Source of the DNA: Iris pallida
Taxonomy: Eukaryota > Streptophyta > Magnoliopsida > Asparagales > Iridaceae
Assembly (NCBI GenBank): GCA_029216955.1
Contig: JANAVB010044017.1
Location: 6,284,529 to 6,348,528, forward strand
Length of the DNA stretch: 64,000 nt
Direction of reading: 5' to 3'
Of this stretch, positions 10,811 through 21,312 are shown one piece after another. The stretch's first letter is position 1. Every line of letters begins with the position of its first letter. The position numbers and the translations under genes are program-made. Under the pieces are notes generated by a model. The model made no database searches. It was not told where the DNA came from and saw nothing but the letters and a program-made list of their open reading frames with translations.

Positions 10811-11125
10811 CATATTTTCTTCCTTATGGATTCGCATTAGTTAGTAGTTATAGTTATGGAGTTAGTTGTCTATTTTATTTTCTGTTATCCGGATTTGTTC
10901 CCGAGACTTTCTGAGTTGTAGTGGATTTTTCATATTTATACTATTGAGACTATTGGATATTTTGGTGATTATTGCAGGCTTAATTGTGGATGATATATAC
11001 GTGTTATGCTTGTTGTGGACCATTGTTATTATAGACAGCGTACTACCGCCGATGCTGCGGCGTAGGCTAGACTTGGCCACGTACTCGTATCCCGAAAAGC
11101 GGGAGCGGGTCGTGACAAGTTTTTA

Positions 11126-11143
11126 TGGTGGCCCATGCATGTC
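11126..11143 (+). other. Primer-binding site of B
   Basis: TGGTGGCCCATGCA then TGTC begins 8 nt after the LTR end. It matches the PBS of J (19 nt) except near its 3' side, and fits the 3' end of plant tRNA-Ile(AAU) as I recall it. Confidence 0.75.
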
Positions 11144-11389
11144 CAATTTTGCAAAAGACTGCGAACTCGTGGTAGTACTTAAGTTAGCTGTACTACTATG
11201 AGCCTACGAATAGATTTGAAGTTAGGAGGTTATATCATCCACAAAATAGGACTTGTAACCTTATGAGTCTATTTTATCTTAGGATCGTATTGTCTCTTAA
11301 TTTGCATCTTGCTTGATTCCGTCCATGATTTCTTCGATATGTTTGCATCTACCGTTCTAACCATATCCTTTCTTTCCTTTTAGTTTGCA

Positions 11390-12576
11390 ATGGTTGAGAC
11401 AAGGCACAGTGCGATCCGTAAGGGAAAAAGGGTAGCTAACCCTTTTGCTACTCCCGAACCCGAAGGATCGACAGCAGAGAGTACCGAGTTCGTAGAGCCT
11501 TCTAACCATCAACAAGATAGGGTTAGTGCTGAGGATCTTCCACCACCACCACCAACAGCCCCAACCCAAGGAGTAACTGTGGATGGAGCTTATCTCCTTA
11601 CGATACTCCAGGACATGATGGAGACTCAGCAGAGACATGCAAATGTTCTAGAGAGGAGCGTAGAAGCATGACAAGATCGTGTGGGTACTATTGATGGGTT
11701 TCGCAAGATGAACCCACCTCCATTCACTGGCTCGAAGAAACCTATAGAAGTCACCAACTGGCTAGTAGAGATATAGACACTACTAGAGGCATCGGAGCTG
11801 CCGCCGGAGAAATGGATAAAAGCAGTAAAGTTGCAGCTCAAGGACAATGCACATCATTGGTGGGCGGCACAAGAAAGACGGTTGGGCAAGAATGTTTATG
11901 GGAAGAGTTTACGGATCTCTTCAATACCATGTTATTCCCCACCACTGTTCGTAAGGAGCTGCGGGATCAGTTCATATGACTAGAGCAGTGGAGCATGACA
12001 GTGGACGAATATGTTGCAGAATTTAGTCGCTTGAGTCATTTTTCTCCTACTCTTGTATCTATAGAAGAAGAGAAGGCGGAGAAGTTCCATTCTGGGCTGA
12101 ATTATAAGTTGCAGAGTTTGACAGCGTCAGTAGACCCAACATCCTATAGAGATATCTTGAATGCAGCTAGGCGTCAAGAATCTATCCTAAGGCAGAAAAT
12201 AGCTTCCCAAAAGAGCGGTAGAGATGATAGTCCACAAGAACCATCAAAACGTCCTAATAATTCTCAGAAGACCCTTTAAATCCAGCATCAACCTCCAACT
12301 AGGGTTGTATCATCCCAGCCACATCAACAGCCTATCCCACCCAAGCATAAGTGTAATTATTGTGGAAAAGAAGGACACAAGTGGGACCATTGTAGGAAGA
12401 GGTTAGGACTTTGTCTCCTTTGTGGAGCACCAGACCACCAAGTGCGAGAATGTTCCGCAGCACCAGCTCATAAGCCAGTTTCGCAACAGCAGTTTGGAGG
12501 AGTACAACGTCAAGGACAAGCATTTGTGGCTGTGACTCAACCCCAAGACATAGGTAACTTAAATATGTTTCCTTGA
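11390..12576 (+). pseudogene. gag: Decayed gag of element B
   Basis: Gag is the structural protein that packages retrotransposon RNA. The frame starts at ATG 11390. A central part carries NPPPFTGS and DNAHHWWAAQE, followed by VDEYVAEFSRLSHFSP, as in Del/Tekay-type Gag. Two intact CCHC zinc knuckles lie at 12352-12453 (CNYCGKEGHKWDHC and CLLCGAPDHQVREC), and the natural end is TGA at 12574-12576. Lesions are a TGA at 11669-11671, a TAG near 11776, a frameshift near 11898, a TGA near 11978 and a TAA at 12277-12279. Most stops are one C-to-T step from Arg or Gln codons. Gag is followed by about 170 bp of non-coding sequence and the polypurine tract. No pol is present, so the element was gag-only before it decayed. 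Confidence 0.85.
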
Positions 12577-12721
12577 AAGCCTTCTTTAGTTTTAGTTGGT
12601 ATGCATGCTTAGTTAGTTGTCAGTTCCCTTATGACCCTAGCCATTATCTCTCCGTGACTTAGCATAAGAAATTATTGCTTGTAAGAGTTAGGTATTATAC
12701 TATGCTATTTGTGATGTTTTG

Positions 12722-12756
12722 ATTTTTGAGGACAAATTTTTTTAAGGAGGATAGTT
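12722..12756 (+). other. Pre-PPT box and polypurine tract of B
   Basis: TTTTTGAGGACAAATTTTT then TTAAGGAGGATAG precedes TGTAGCATTT of the 3' LTR. Confidence 0.85.
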
Positions 12757-15298
12757 TGTAGCATTTGGGTTCCTAGAATTTATCTTCTATTTTGGAGATT
12801 TTTTCTTCTATTATTTTATTTTAGTTAGAATTTAATTTTGATAATTAGGAATTGATTTGGGATCACAAGGGTGCGTACTTAAGCCTACAGCTTAAGTATA
12901 GTAAAACTAGGACATATATGGTCTCTAGGGTCCCCAGACAGCCTCTAGAGTATCATTTTGTTATTTTAGAATTTCTTGGATTTTTAGGAGATTTTTAGAT
13001 AAAATTTATATATGGTTTCATTATTTTCTTAAGCTTCTAGGAATTTTTATGAAGGCATCCAGGAGTATTTTTGAGGTCAAATAAATTATTTGGGCTCTAT
13101 AACCCTCAAACAATTTTCTAGAATTTTCTAGGAATTTTTAGGAATTTTCTGGGATTTATTTAGAATTTTAGGATTTTTCTTGATTTTTATTAATTTTCTG
13201 TAATTAAAAATCTATTTTCTAATATAATTATACAGTCAGCAGGGAGGGACCCACCCGTCAGCCGCTGAAGCGGGGAGCGTGGGCCCATGTGGCAGTGAGA
13301 GGGGGCGGGTGTGGTTCGGTCTCCGAGCCGCAGAAGTAATTCCAATCCGAGCCATGCTCGGAGCCGAGCAAGCTCAGCTTGCTGTGAACCATTCGATCCA
13401 GCGGCGAGAGACAGCAGATGCTGCCATGTGTCCTCCTTAGCCAACCTCCTCAAGCCACCGACTCCCTATCCCTATATATATTAATATATAATTAGGTTTT
13501 CCGAAAACCCTAGAATTAATTCAGCAGCTTTTGTGGGAGAGTTCAATAGGGATTCTTCGACTTCGCGGAGGGTTTACCGTTGATCTAGACGTCCTTTTTG
13601 TGTGCCATTTTTTTTGTTAGAAGCGTATTGAGGTTAGATTTCTGAATATATAATTTATTTTCTAGTATTTTGACCTTGAATTTCTGAATAATTATTTGAG
13701 TGTCGGTTGTCCAAAAATCAACACGTCGCACGGTTTTCGAGATTTCGAGCGATCCCGAACTCTGTTTTGTGATCTGTTTGAAGTTTTGGAAAGCTGACAC
13801 CGAGCTCTACAACATATAATTTTTCCAAAAATTTAGAGTTTCATCTAGTGTTTTATTTTGTTCATAGAATTCAGATTTGGTCAACGGTTCATCGATTTGG
13901 TCATGGTTAGCCATAATGGCGATAACTTTTGACCAAATCGTGATTTTGAGGCACGGTCAATTCCAGTGCACTCATGGCACTGAAATCTACCATGTTGCAC
14001 ACTCAAACTTTGAATTCATAATGTTTGACCAGTTAGTCAATAGTATATCTCAGTTTGCGTGCCACGGGTCCCGAATTTGGAACCGTAAATTTCTTTGGCC
14101 AAATATTTGTATTTAGATTCTATTTTTAGAATAAAATAGGTTAAAATAGAATTTTAGATGTTTTATTCCAGAATTAGAATAGTATTAATTGATTTAACCC
14201 ATTAGCCACTTTCTAGGATTTTTAGAGTGGTAATTGTATATCTAATTTGTGGTTGTTTGTGCGACGGGGTTCGGAGGATGATGGCTTGATTTGATAGATT
14301 CTAGGCCAGAGTTCATGTTGTCTTTAACTTGTGAAATCAATCTGTCCAGGAGTTCAGGCAAGTACTTGTTGACACCTTCATGTGCATTTACTTTATATTG
14401 TCGTATTTCACTTATACATGCTATCTTCCGTGTCTTGACTGTTACACACACGAGAGTTGAGTGTTGACTATTAATCATGTTTTCTCATTGTTATCATGAT
14501 CGTTATCGTGATTGTGTTTTCATGATTGTGAGGTATGGATATTGGAGGGATACAATTACTAGGCACGTGGACAAAGCCCAGATTGTATTGTTGGCAACTC
14601 TCCCAGTTACGGGAGCGGGCCTTATAACCTCATCGTTCGCCCAAGCCGTCCATGTGTAGGAATGTTGTACTTCTCACGACACGCACACTATGAGTGTTTA
14701 TATGAGTCTATTTACTTTTCATGCTTGTTACTTTCCTTATCAGTTTCTTCCATCTCATGATTTCTTGTTTATATTGTTCATTGTTTCCATTGATTCTTTA
14801 TTTTCCATGTTTAGTATTTTATTACTTTATATTGTACTTGTATCATGGTGGTTAGACTTGTACTTGTTCAAATCCTGATTGGATAACCATTTTTTAGTTG
14901 TAGACGACGTGATCTGTCCAGAGGTTTACGGTGAGTATGTTGGAGGCACTGACGTCACTGGCGTATCCGGTTCCAGCACTGATGCGAATTAGCATATTTT
15001 CTTCCTTATGGATTCGCATTAGTTAGTAGTTATAGTTATGGAGTTAGTTGTCTATTTTATTTTTTTATCCGGGTTTGTTCCCGAGACTTTCTAAGTTGTA
15101 GTAGATTTTTATATTTATACTATTGAGACTATTGGATATTTTGGTGATTATTGCTGGCTTAATTGTGGATGATATATATGCGTGTTGTGCTTGTTGTGGA
15201 CCATTGTTATCATAGACAGCGTACTACCATCTATGCTGCGGCGTAGGCTAGACTTGGCCACGTACTCGTATCCTGAAAAGCGGGAGCGGGTCGTGACA
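12757..15298 (+). repeat. 3' LTR of element B
   Basis: 2542 bp, a direct copy of 8581-11117. The two promoter CACGTG motifs are CATGTG here (about 13286-13291 and 13425-13430). The intron-like segment is 14358-14897. It ends GTCGTGACA at 15298, followed by the target duplication ATTTG. Confidence 0.92.
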
Positions 15299-15303
15299 AT
15301 TTG

Positions 15304-16275
15304 CATTCTCGACCTGACTACCTATGCATGTGCTGGTATCTTGTCTATGTACTGAAGTATAATCTATGTGAGTACCACGAGACTATCTCATGTGCTAAGT
15401 GAATCTATGCGATACCTGCCAGCACATCTAAAGTGTCCAACACGTACATGATGAATGGTCGGTAGCAATGACGTGGTATGTGTTGCATGTTGTATTACAT
15501 TAAGGAGGAATTCTTATGTATGGCTCCTTGAGCCAGTACGGATTCCCTACTTGGGGTACTCGTACAATGTACGATATCCAGGAGAATTAGTATGTGACCA
15601 CGACATGCGAACTCCGAGAATAACTTAGGGATTAACTAGGCAACTAATTTGATAGATGCATTGGGCGGGAAGAATCTTGATATCGTACCATACCAGCCAC
15701 CCCAGGTCCCGTCCTGACGTGTCGGGTTGGCCGCCACGGATATGGTTTCGTCCGTCTATGGTGGATGACTATATTCGACTCATATGTGCTTTGTGTTATA
15801 TGTTTCAGCACTGTAGCCTTACCGGGGACCAGTGCATAATCAATGTGCAACATTATATGTATATATAACGGATTAGCTAGCCCTGCTAGAATGACACGAT
15901 CTGAGGATTCCTATAATAGTATTGCGGGGATAACTTCGCTAAATATAGAAAGCCGCAGGAATGAATGATCGCTTGAAAAATGACTTGACTGTGCCTGGTA
16001 CCTTCCTTTTGTAGCCGAGGGGCATGGAATGTCATGGTGCGTGGTCCAACCCATGTCATTGTTTGGTTGTTGGGTTGGACTATCATGCTACAACAGGCTG
16101 TGGACCGAGGTTACGACCGGAAGCTTTATTATTATTTTTTTATGCTTGGGTTTTATCTCACTCTTTTGTGCTTCCTTCTGGTACTTGCTATTCGGGACTG
16201 ACCCCGCTGATTTTGTTTGGCCAGATCACGTAGCAGACCTTGAGGATCTACCTTTCTCACTGACGTCAATGGTGC
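15304..16275 (+). mobile_element. J 5' LTR, piece 2
   Basis: It continues the J LTR after B and stops at GGTGC, the target duplication of solo LTR I. Near its end GGACTGACCCC, a T-rich run and GGCCAG (acceptor at about 16224) precede an acidic frame (DHVADLEDLP). The same arrangement occurs in I. After I, the J LTR resumes with GTGGGTTTCTTC-type text that also aligns with I. Confidence 0.75.
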
Positions 16276-17244
16276 TGTCATACCCCAGAACCAGAATACT
16301 GGAGAGCAGAGGACAGACACAGCCAGCTATGTACATTGAAGTGCAACCCACCTCGCAATACGGTCACGGCTGTCTAGATGGATGAGGGTTAAACTATAAT
16401 CCATCGGTCTCTATGGTCAAGAACAAGTCTAGTGTCTCAACCTCAAGCAAGCAAATAAATGTACAAGATGTTAGATCATCAGACATACAAGTAAGGCGTC
16501 CCAAACATTACATATTCAGATGATCATGAAGCTAGTCATACAAAATGCGAGACTAACAAGAGTTAAGTCATACATGATCAACCCTAGGATTTGTCAATCA
16601 TGTTACAGTCCTTAGGCAAACATGAATTAAATTTCAACACGAGCTAACACTTGCTCGGCAACTAAACACCTCAAAAGAATAATTTACAATAGAGTGGGAG
16701 AGCAAAATAAGAAACCCACTCATTGCCAGGATTACGTCTGGTGTTCACCATCTGGCTGATAAGCAGGAAGATCCTTTGGTATCACTCCGAAATCTGGCAT
16801 ACAAAAGTAGCTGGGTCAGACCCCATAAAGAGCAAGTGCCACAAGGGAGGCTTCACTAAAGAACTAAAACCAACATATAATAAAATAGAAGAATAAATAA
16901 ATGAACATGTTTAAATGATGAGAAGACAAGGTTAGAATAAAACAATAGCTTGCATTAAAAAACAAAATATAATTCCCATGCTAATCACGAGCAAGCATTC
17001 ATGCACGGCCAATCAAGTCCTACGGCTTACTATCATTAGCTAACTAGGGTTATCATAGGCCTAGTTACTAGCAAGATGCAATGAGATGTTCCCGCAGTCA
17101 TAAGCCCTGCAGCTATCCAGGTTATCCAGGCGAGGTGATTTTCAAGAGTTATCAAGATTACTGGTGTACTTTCAGTACTTATGTTATCAAGAAGTACACC
17201 ACATGACAGTGGGTTGGAAATGTGCCCTACCCGTCGGCAGGCTA
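16276..17244 (-). mobile_element. Solo LTR I, piece 1 (3' end of the LTR)
   Basis: In minus orientation the LTR ends TCTGGGGTATGACA at 16276, close to the J LTR end TACTGGGGTGTGACA. The left flank GGTGC (16271-16275) is repeated, one base short, at about 48203. This piece is interrupted at 17245 by element C, and the GGCTA duplication of C sits at its edge. No internal region of I exists, so it is a solo LTR. Confidence 0.75.
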
Positions 17245-18238
17245 TGTCACCCCTAATTTTTAAGAACAGGGGTATTTTGGTCATTTTTCTTTTCAGAATA
17301 TTTTTGAAATTTATTTTATTATTTATGATATTGTTTTGGGGTTATTTGAGTCGGGTTCGAATTTCAACTCAATCCGACTTGTATCGGGAATCCGGGGTAG
17401 CTTTGACTCTAGTGGGACCCACTTATTAGTTAGACATGGCCCACATATGGCAATATTTAAGTTAGTATGGTTAGACTAAATTTCATGACTAGGTTTTGCT
17501 AATTAGAGACTTTAACTAGACTAATTTAGCCTCAACCTAAAATCTATTCCTAATTTAAATCAAATAGGACAAGTGGGGGGATGTTTTAGACATTTGTAAA
17601 TAGGGACAAACCTTCCATAGGTGGCCAGCCATGAATAGGAGGGGAGTGAGTCATCCTCTCATTTGTTATTATCCACAAATTCTCTCTCTTATTCTTTCCC
17701 AAATTTTGAGAGGAACCACCATTGATTTCATCTCCAAATCAATCCTTTCTTCCACCAAATCTCCTTCATTTCTTTTCTACTCCATAAAGAGAGGGTGCTA
17801 GCCAAGTTTGGAAGAATTTGGCTCTTGTTCGTGTCCATTTGGAGGTCTCTTCGTGTCGGTGTCATGTCGTAAGGATTTCTCTTGGAATCCCTCTCCCGGA
17901 AGGTAAAATCTCCCCTCTATTTCACTCCTACTTGCATATGGATCATTTGGAGCCCATAGGAATGACCCCCAATGTTTGTGTCTCCATTGTGTCCATTTTT
18001 GATCCACTTGGAGATCAATATGTGTGTTCTTTGTTGAGTTTTGTGTCCAAGTGGGAAACCCCCAATGTTGGACACCTCTTGTGTTTGTGATATTGTTTGA
18101 ATGAATATTTTCCTATTTAATCTCAGATTTTAGATGTTAGATTGTTGTTCTTGATGTATCTATGCTCGTATCATAATGTATCATATTCATTTTATATTTA
18201 GATTTGTGTGTCTCTTTTTATATATATACATAACTAGT

Positions 18239-18239
18239 G

Positions 18240-18294
<55 letters not shown>
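18239..18294. repeat. (CT)n(TA)n microsatellite in the C 5' LTR
   Basis: A short CT run is followed by about 43 bp of TA. The matching site in the 3' LTR is about 92 bp of TA. Confidence 0.95.
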
Positions 18295-18296
<2 letters not shown>

Positions 18297-19159
18297 TGTG
18301 GTTGTGTGTGTGTGTGTCTATATTATTTATGTATCTTGATTATATGTTGGTGTGTGTGTGTGAGTGTTGTTGGTTGTGTTGTGGTAGAGAGTGGTGGTTG
18401 TAGTAGTAGTTGAAGTAGTGGTTGATGGTGGTGAAGGGGGCAGCAGCTAGCAAGCAGGGTGCAGCAGCAGCTAGCAGCAAGCAATGCGGTAACAGCAGCA
18501 GCAATGCATGCCTTGCAGCCCCATTTTGATCCCATTTGAACCCCATATTGCCCCATTGATGCCTACTATTAGGACCCTTAGATACCTTATCTAACCCACT
18601 AGTTTGGCCTTAGTTTAGTGCCTTAGTGTGGTGTCTAGAGTGTGGGTTAGGACTAGAGTTGTGAGTAGTATTATGAGTGAGATAGTGTTGGTGCTAGTGT
18701 TGTGTAGTAGTGGTTAGTTAGGATAGTGGCTTAGATAAGTTAGTATCCTAGTAGACTAATTAGTGTGACAAACCTAGACACTAGGAGAGTGTGGAAGAGT
18801 TAACTAGGAAGGTTTAGTGGAGTGTAGAATGTGGTATCTCAAGATACCATAGTGTATCATGATGATACACTAAGGTAATATTGAGATGACAAACATGACC
18901 ATAAGCTGGACTAGATGTCTAGGAAACCCATATTTCTTGGTAGATAAACCTTAGATAGGATAGTATCTAGCTACCCAAAGGAGCCTAGGCTAGTATTTTG
19001 AGGATTAGCGGGGTTTTCTTTGTAATGGGGCAAGGTATCGGAAATACCTTGTAAAGGATAAATGTTAGGATATTGGGTAATATAAGGTATTAGGTTTCTG
19101 ATTGCTAGATGGGGTTAGAAATAGGTTGTCTTGGTAGGTAATGACTAGATGAGGGTAGT

Positions 19160-19520
19160 TTATGCTAGTCTTGACCCCCGTTGACCAAGAGTTAACTTTT
19201 TGACCGAAAGTCAACTTCAAGTCAACGCTTGACCTAGAATCGACCCAAAACCAAACCAGAGTTGACCAGTTGACTGAAAGTCAACTGTTAGTCAACATTG
19301 GACTAGTTTGACCTAGGGTTGACTTAGAGTTAACCAGAGTTGACCAGTTAACCAAAAGTCAATTGTAAGTCAACATTTGACCTAGTTTGACTTGGATTGA
19401 CTTCCTGTAACCTTGTTTGACCTTGGTTGTCCTAGTGTGACCTAGTTTGTCTCAATATGACCTAGTATGACCTAGTTTAGCTTGGTGTGACTTAGTTTGA
19501 CCTAGTTTTGACTTAGACTT
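19160..19520 (+). repeat. TTGAC/GTCAA array in the C 5' LTR
   Basis: About 20 TTGAC or GTCAA words lie within 360 bp, in phrases such as AGTTGACCAG and AAAGTCAAC, with TGACCTAGTT repeated at the end. TTGAC is the W-box core. The array may be only a degenerate tandem repeat. The equivalent array in the 3' LTR is 25550-25925. Confidence 0.75.
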
Positions 19521-20172
19521 GCATATCATGACTAGATTAGCTTTTCTTTCATTATTAAACCCTGTTTGGACTCATGGTATCTCATCTTTAAGTTTGTGAT
19601 TACTCTGAGCATCTGTTCACCTTATCAGCTTAGGACCACATGCGAGTACATTCACTGATAGTTTTTATTGTCTTGATATCTGCTATATTCGATTTAGTTG
19701 TAGTGTCTTACTTGATTTTCATACACGATAGTTCACAGACTAGTATATGTTGGATCATGACATGAGATATTGTTCCTAGATTTCTTGTATATTGGTATAT
19801 TTCCTGTCTTATTTCCTGTACTTGTATAGACACCGATTCCTAAGGGGACTTGCTACCCTCTTACGGAATCCCGTGTCATGACGTGTGATGTCTGGATCCT
19901 TTATACTATTCGGGGATGGAGAGTTAATAGTGGTTATGTGATCAAAATCCCTACCTGTTCTTCACACTTGTACTTGTTACTTGTTCATAGCTACCCTCGC
20001 TCACGATGGGTAAAGCCTGACCCCACTTGTTCATAGCTTTCCATGGACGGCTTGATCCTGCTCCGTTATACACTTGTTCATAGCCGGTAAGATGGAAAGC
20101 CTGATCATATTTTCCAAGCCGATCACATAACGTACTAATAATTCAAGGCATATTTTATATTTATTTATCATA

Positions 20173-20460
20173 GGAGGCTAAGTTCTGTTCGGAAGAAGGG
20201 TTACAATCCCGGTCCTTGTTTGGTTTACGGGTTGTAACTTAGTTTCCGAATAGTTTCCAAGTCATCCTATAAATTATCGTCCTATTCAGTACTCACATCC
20301 TGTTATATATTTTCTGTTGATTTTGTCTTGTATTTCACATGTTCTACATGCTCTTATGCTATACCTTGATTGGAGGCTAAGTTCTGTTCGGGAGAAGGGT
20401 TACAATCCCGGTCCTTATTTGGTTTAAGGATTGTAACTCGGCTTTCGAATAGCTCCCAAG
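20173..20460 (+). repeat. Two hairpin-forming direct repeats 199 bp apart (C 5' LTR)
   Basis: Copies at 20173-20261 and 20372-20460 each start GGAGGCTAAGTT. In copy 1, GTTACAA plus CCCG pairs with CGGGTTGTAAC, a near-perfect stem of about 11 bp. The 3' LTR has the same pair at 26528 and 26727, again 199 bp apart. Confidence 0.8.
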
Positions 20461-20584
20461 TTTTCTATATCTTTGCCTTGTATTTTATTATACTGTCTCT
20501 TATAGAATTTGTCAATTCATATGGAACTGCTGTTAGTATTTGTACTTGCTTATTTTTCTGACAGGATACTGTTGATATATTACA

Positions 20585-20704
20585 GATGTTTCTGAGGCAG
20601 ACTGCTCGACCTTCTTTGGGGTCGAGATAGATGGAGGCTTAGGCCAGGATTATGGCCTATTAGTTGAGCCACTAGACTTTGCACTCCCAGAGCAGTTAGC
20701 TTAG
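20585..20704 (+). other. Acidic 39-codon frame in the C 5' LTR
   Basis: The frame reads DVSEADCSTFFGVEIDGG and onward to TAG at 20702-20704. It follows two possible acceptors, TTTTTCTGACAG (to 20564) and ATATTACAG (to 20585). The 3' LTR copy keeps the frame with a few substitutions but stops four codons earlier. Its role is unknown. Confidence 0.35.
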
Positions 20705-21060
20705 TTAGGCTTGCCTAGACTGTGATCCAGCTTTCGTTTTAGACTGTAGTAGCTTATATTTATATTTTGTGACTCTGTGATGTTGTTTGTTTCTCTCCGG
20801 CTGTGTTGGATGTTGAACTCATTTCCTGTTTTCACACCTATCATATTTCCTTTCTGTGCTATCTATCTTAGTTTTATTTTGTGATTGAGTTATGCCATAT
20901 ATATTCCTCCGTACGGAGATGATAGGTACCCTTATATTTTGTCTAGTTGTAGTATTTATAGACGAACTGTACATCGTTATACTGCCGATTTTGCGGCGTA
21001 GGCTGGACGTAACTACGTGCTCGTGTCCCTAATCAGGGTGCGGGTCGTGACACATTTTTG

Positions 21061-21080
21061 TGGTGGCCCATGCAGCAGGT
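21061..21080 (+). other. Primer-binding site of C
   Basis: TGGTGGCCCATGCAG starts 8 nt after the LTR end. Two extra bases follow before AGGTCT, compared with J and E. Confidence 0.75.
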
Positions 21081-21312
21081 CTGTGTCGTAATTATTACGA
21101 TCTCGTAATGGTGCTCGACTTAGAGTACTAATTACAAGCCTGCGACTAGGACATAGGATCTAGGATATGATAGGAGTTACTCAATCATATTTTAGGAAAA
21201 TTTTGATCTTTTGATTACCATGACAACTCTTCTTGCATTGAATTCAATTGTCCTTCCTTGATATTCCTTATCATGTGCCATATTGATCTCATTGTTTAAA
21301 TCTATCCTCACG

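Larger units (their letters stand above)
8581..11117 (+). repeat. 5' LTR of element B
   Basis: This is the 2537-bp direct repeat of 12757-15298. Its order is an AT-rich U3, a GC-rich block with two CACGTG motifs (9109-9114, 9248-9253), a TATA box near 9296, the leader, an intron-like segment 10176-10715, a short acidic frame, and terminal hairpins before GGGTCGTGACA. The two LTRs differ mostly by transitions and small indels. Confidence 0.92.
8581..15298 (+). mobile_element. Element B: complete gag-only gypsy element (TR-GAG type)
   Basis: It has LTRs 8581-11117 (2537 bp) and 12757-15298 (2542 bp), both starting TGTAGCATTTGGG and ending with GTCGTGACA. It is flanked by a perfect 5-bp duplication ATTTG (8576-8580 and 15299-15303). 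The internal region is only 1639 bp and holds a primer site, a decayed gag with two CCHC knuckles, and a polypurine tract. No protease, RT, RNase H or integrase is present. It must have relied on a relative for replication enzymes. It is inserted in the J 5' LTR. Confidence 0.92.
17245..21052 (+). repeat. 5' LTR of element C
   Basis: It contains a TA microsatellite (18252-18294), a CAG-rich block near 18430-18510, a TTGAC/GTCAA array (19160-19520), a decayed donor (ATGCGAGTACATT near 19640), two hairpin-forming direct repeats (20173-20261 and 20372-20460), an acceptor near 20564, an acidic frame (20585-20704), and terminal hairpins. Confidence 0.92.

Noticed and set aside
18323..18556. Ala/Leu/Cys-rich and Thr/His-rich minus-strand frames (also 24662-24936)
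   Set aside because: CAG-rich and GTGGTG-rich LTR text read backwards; antisense to the element and without a domain.
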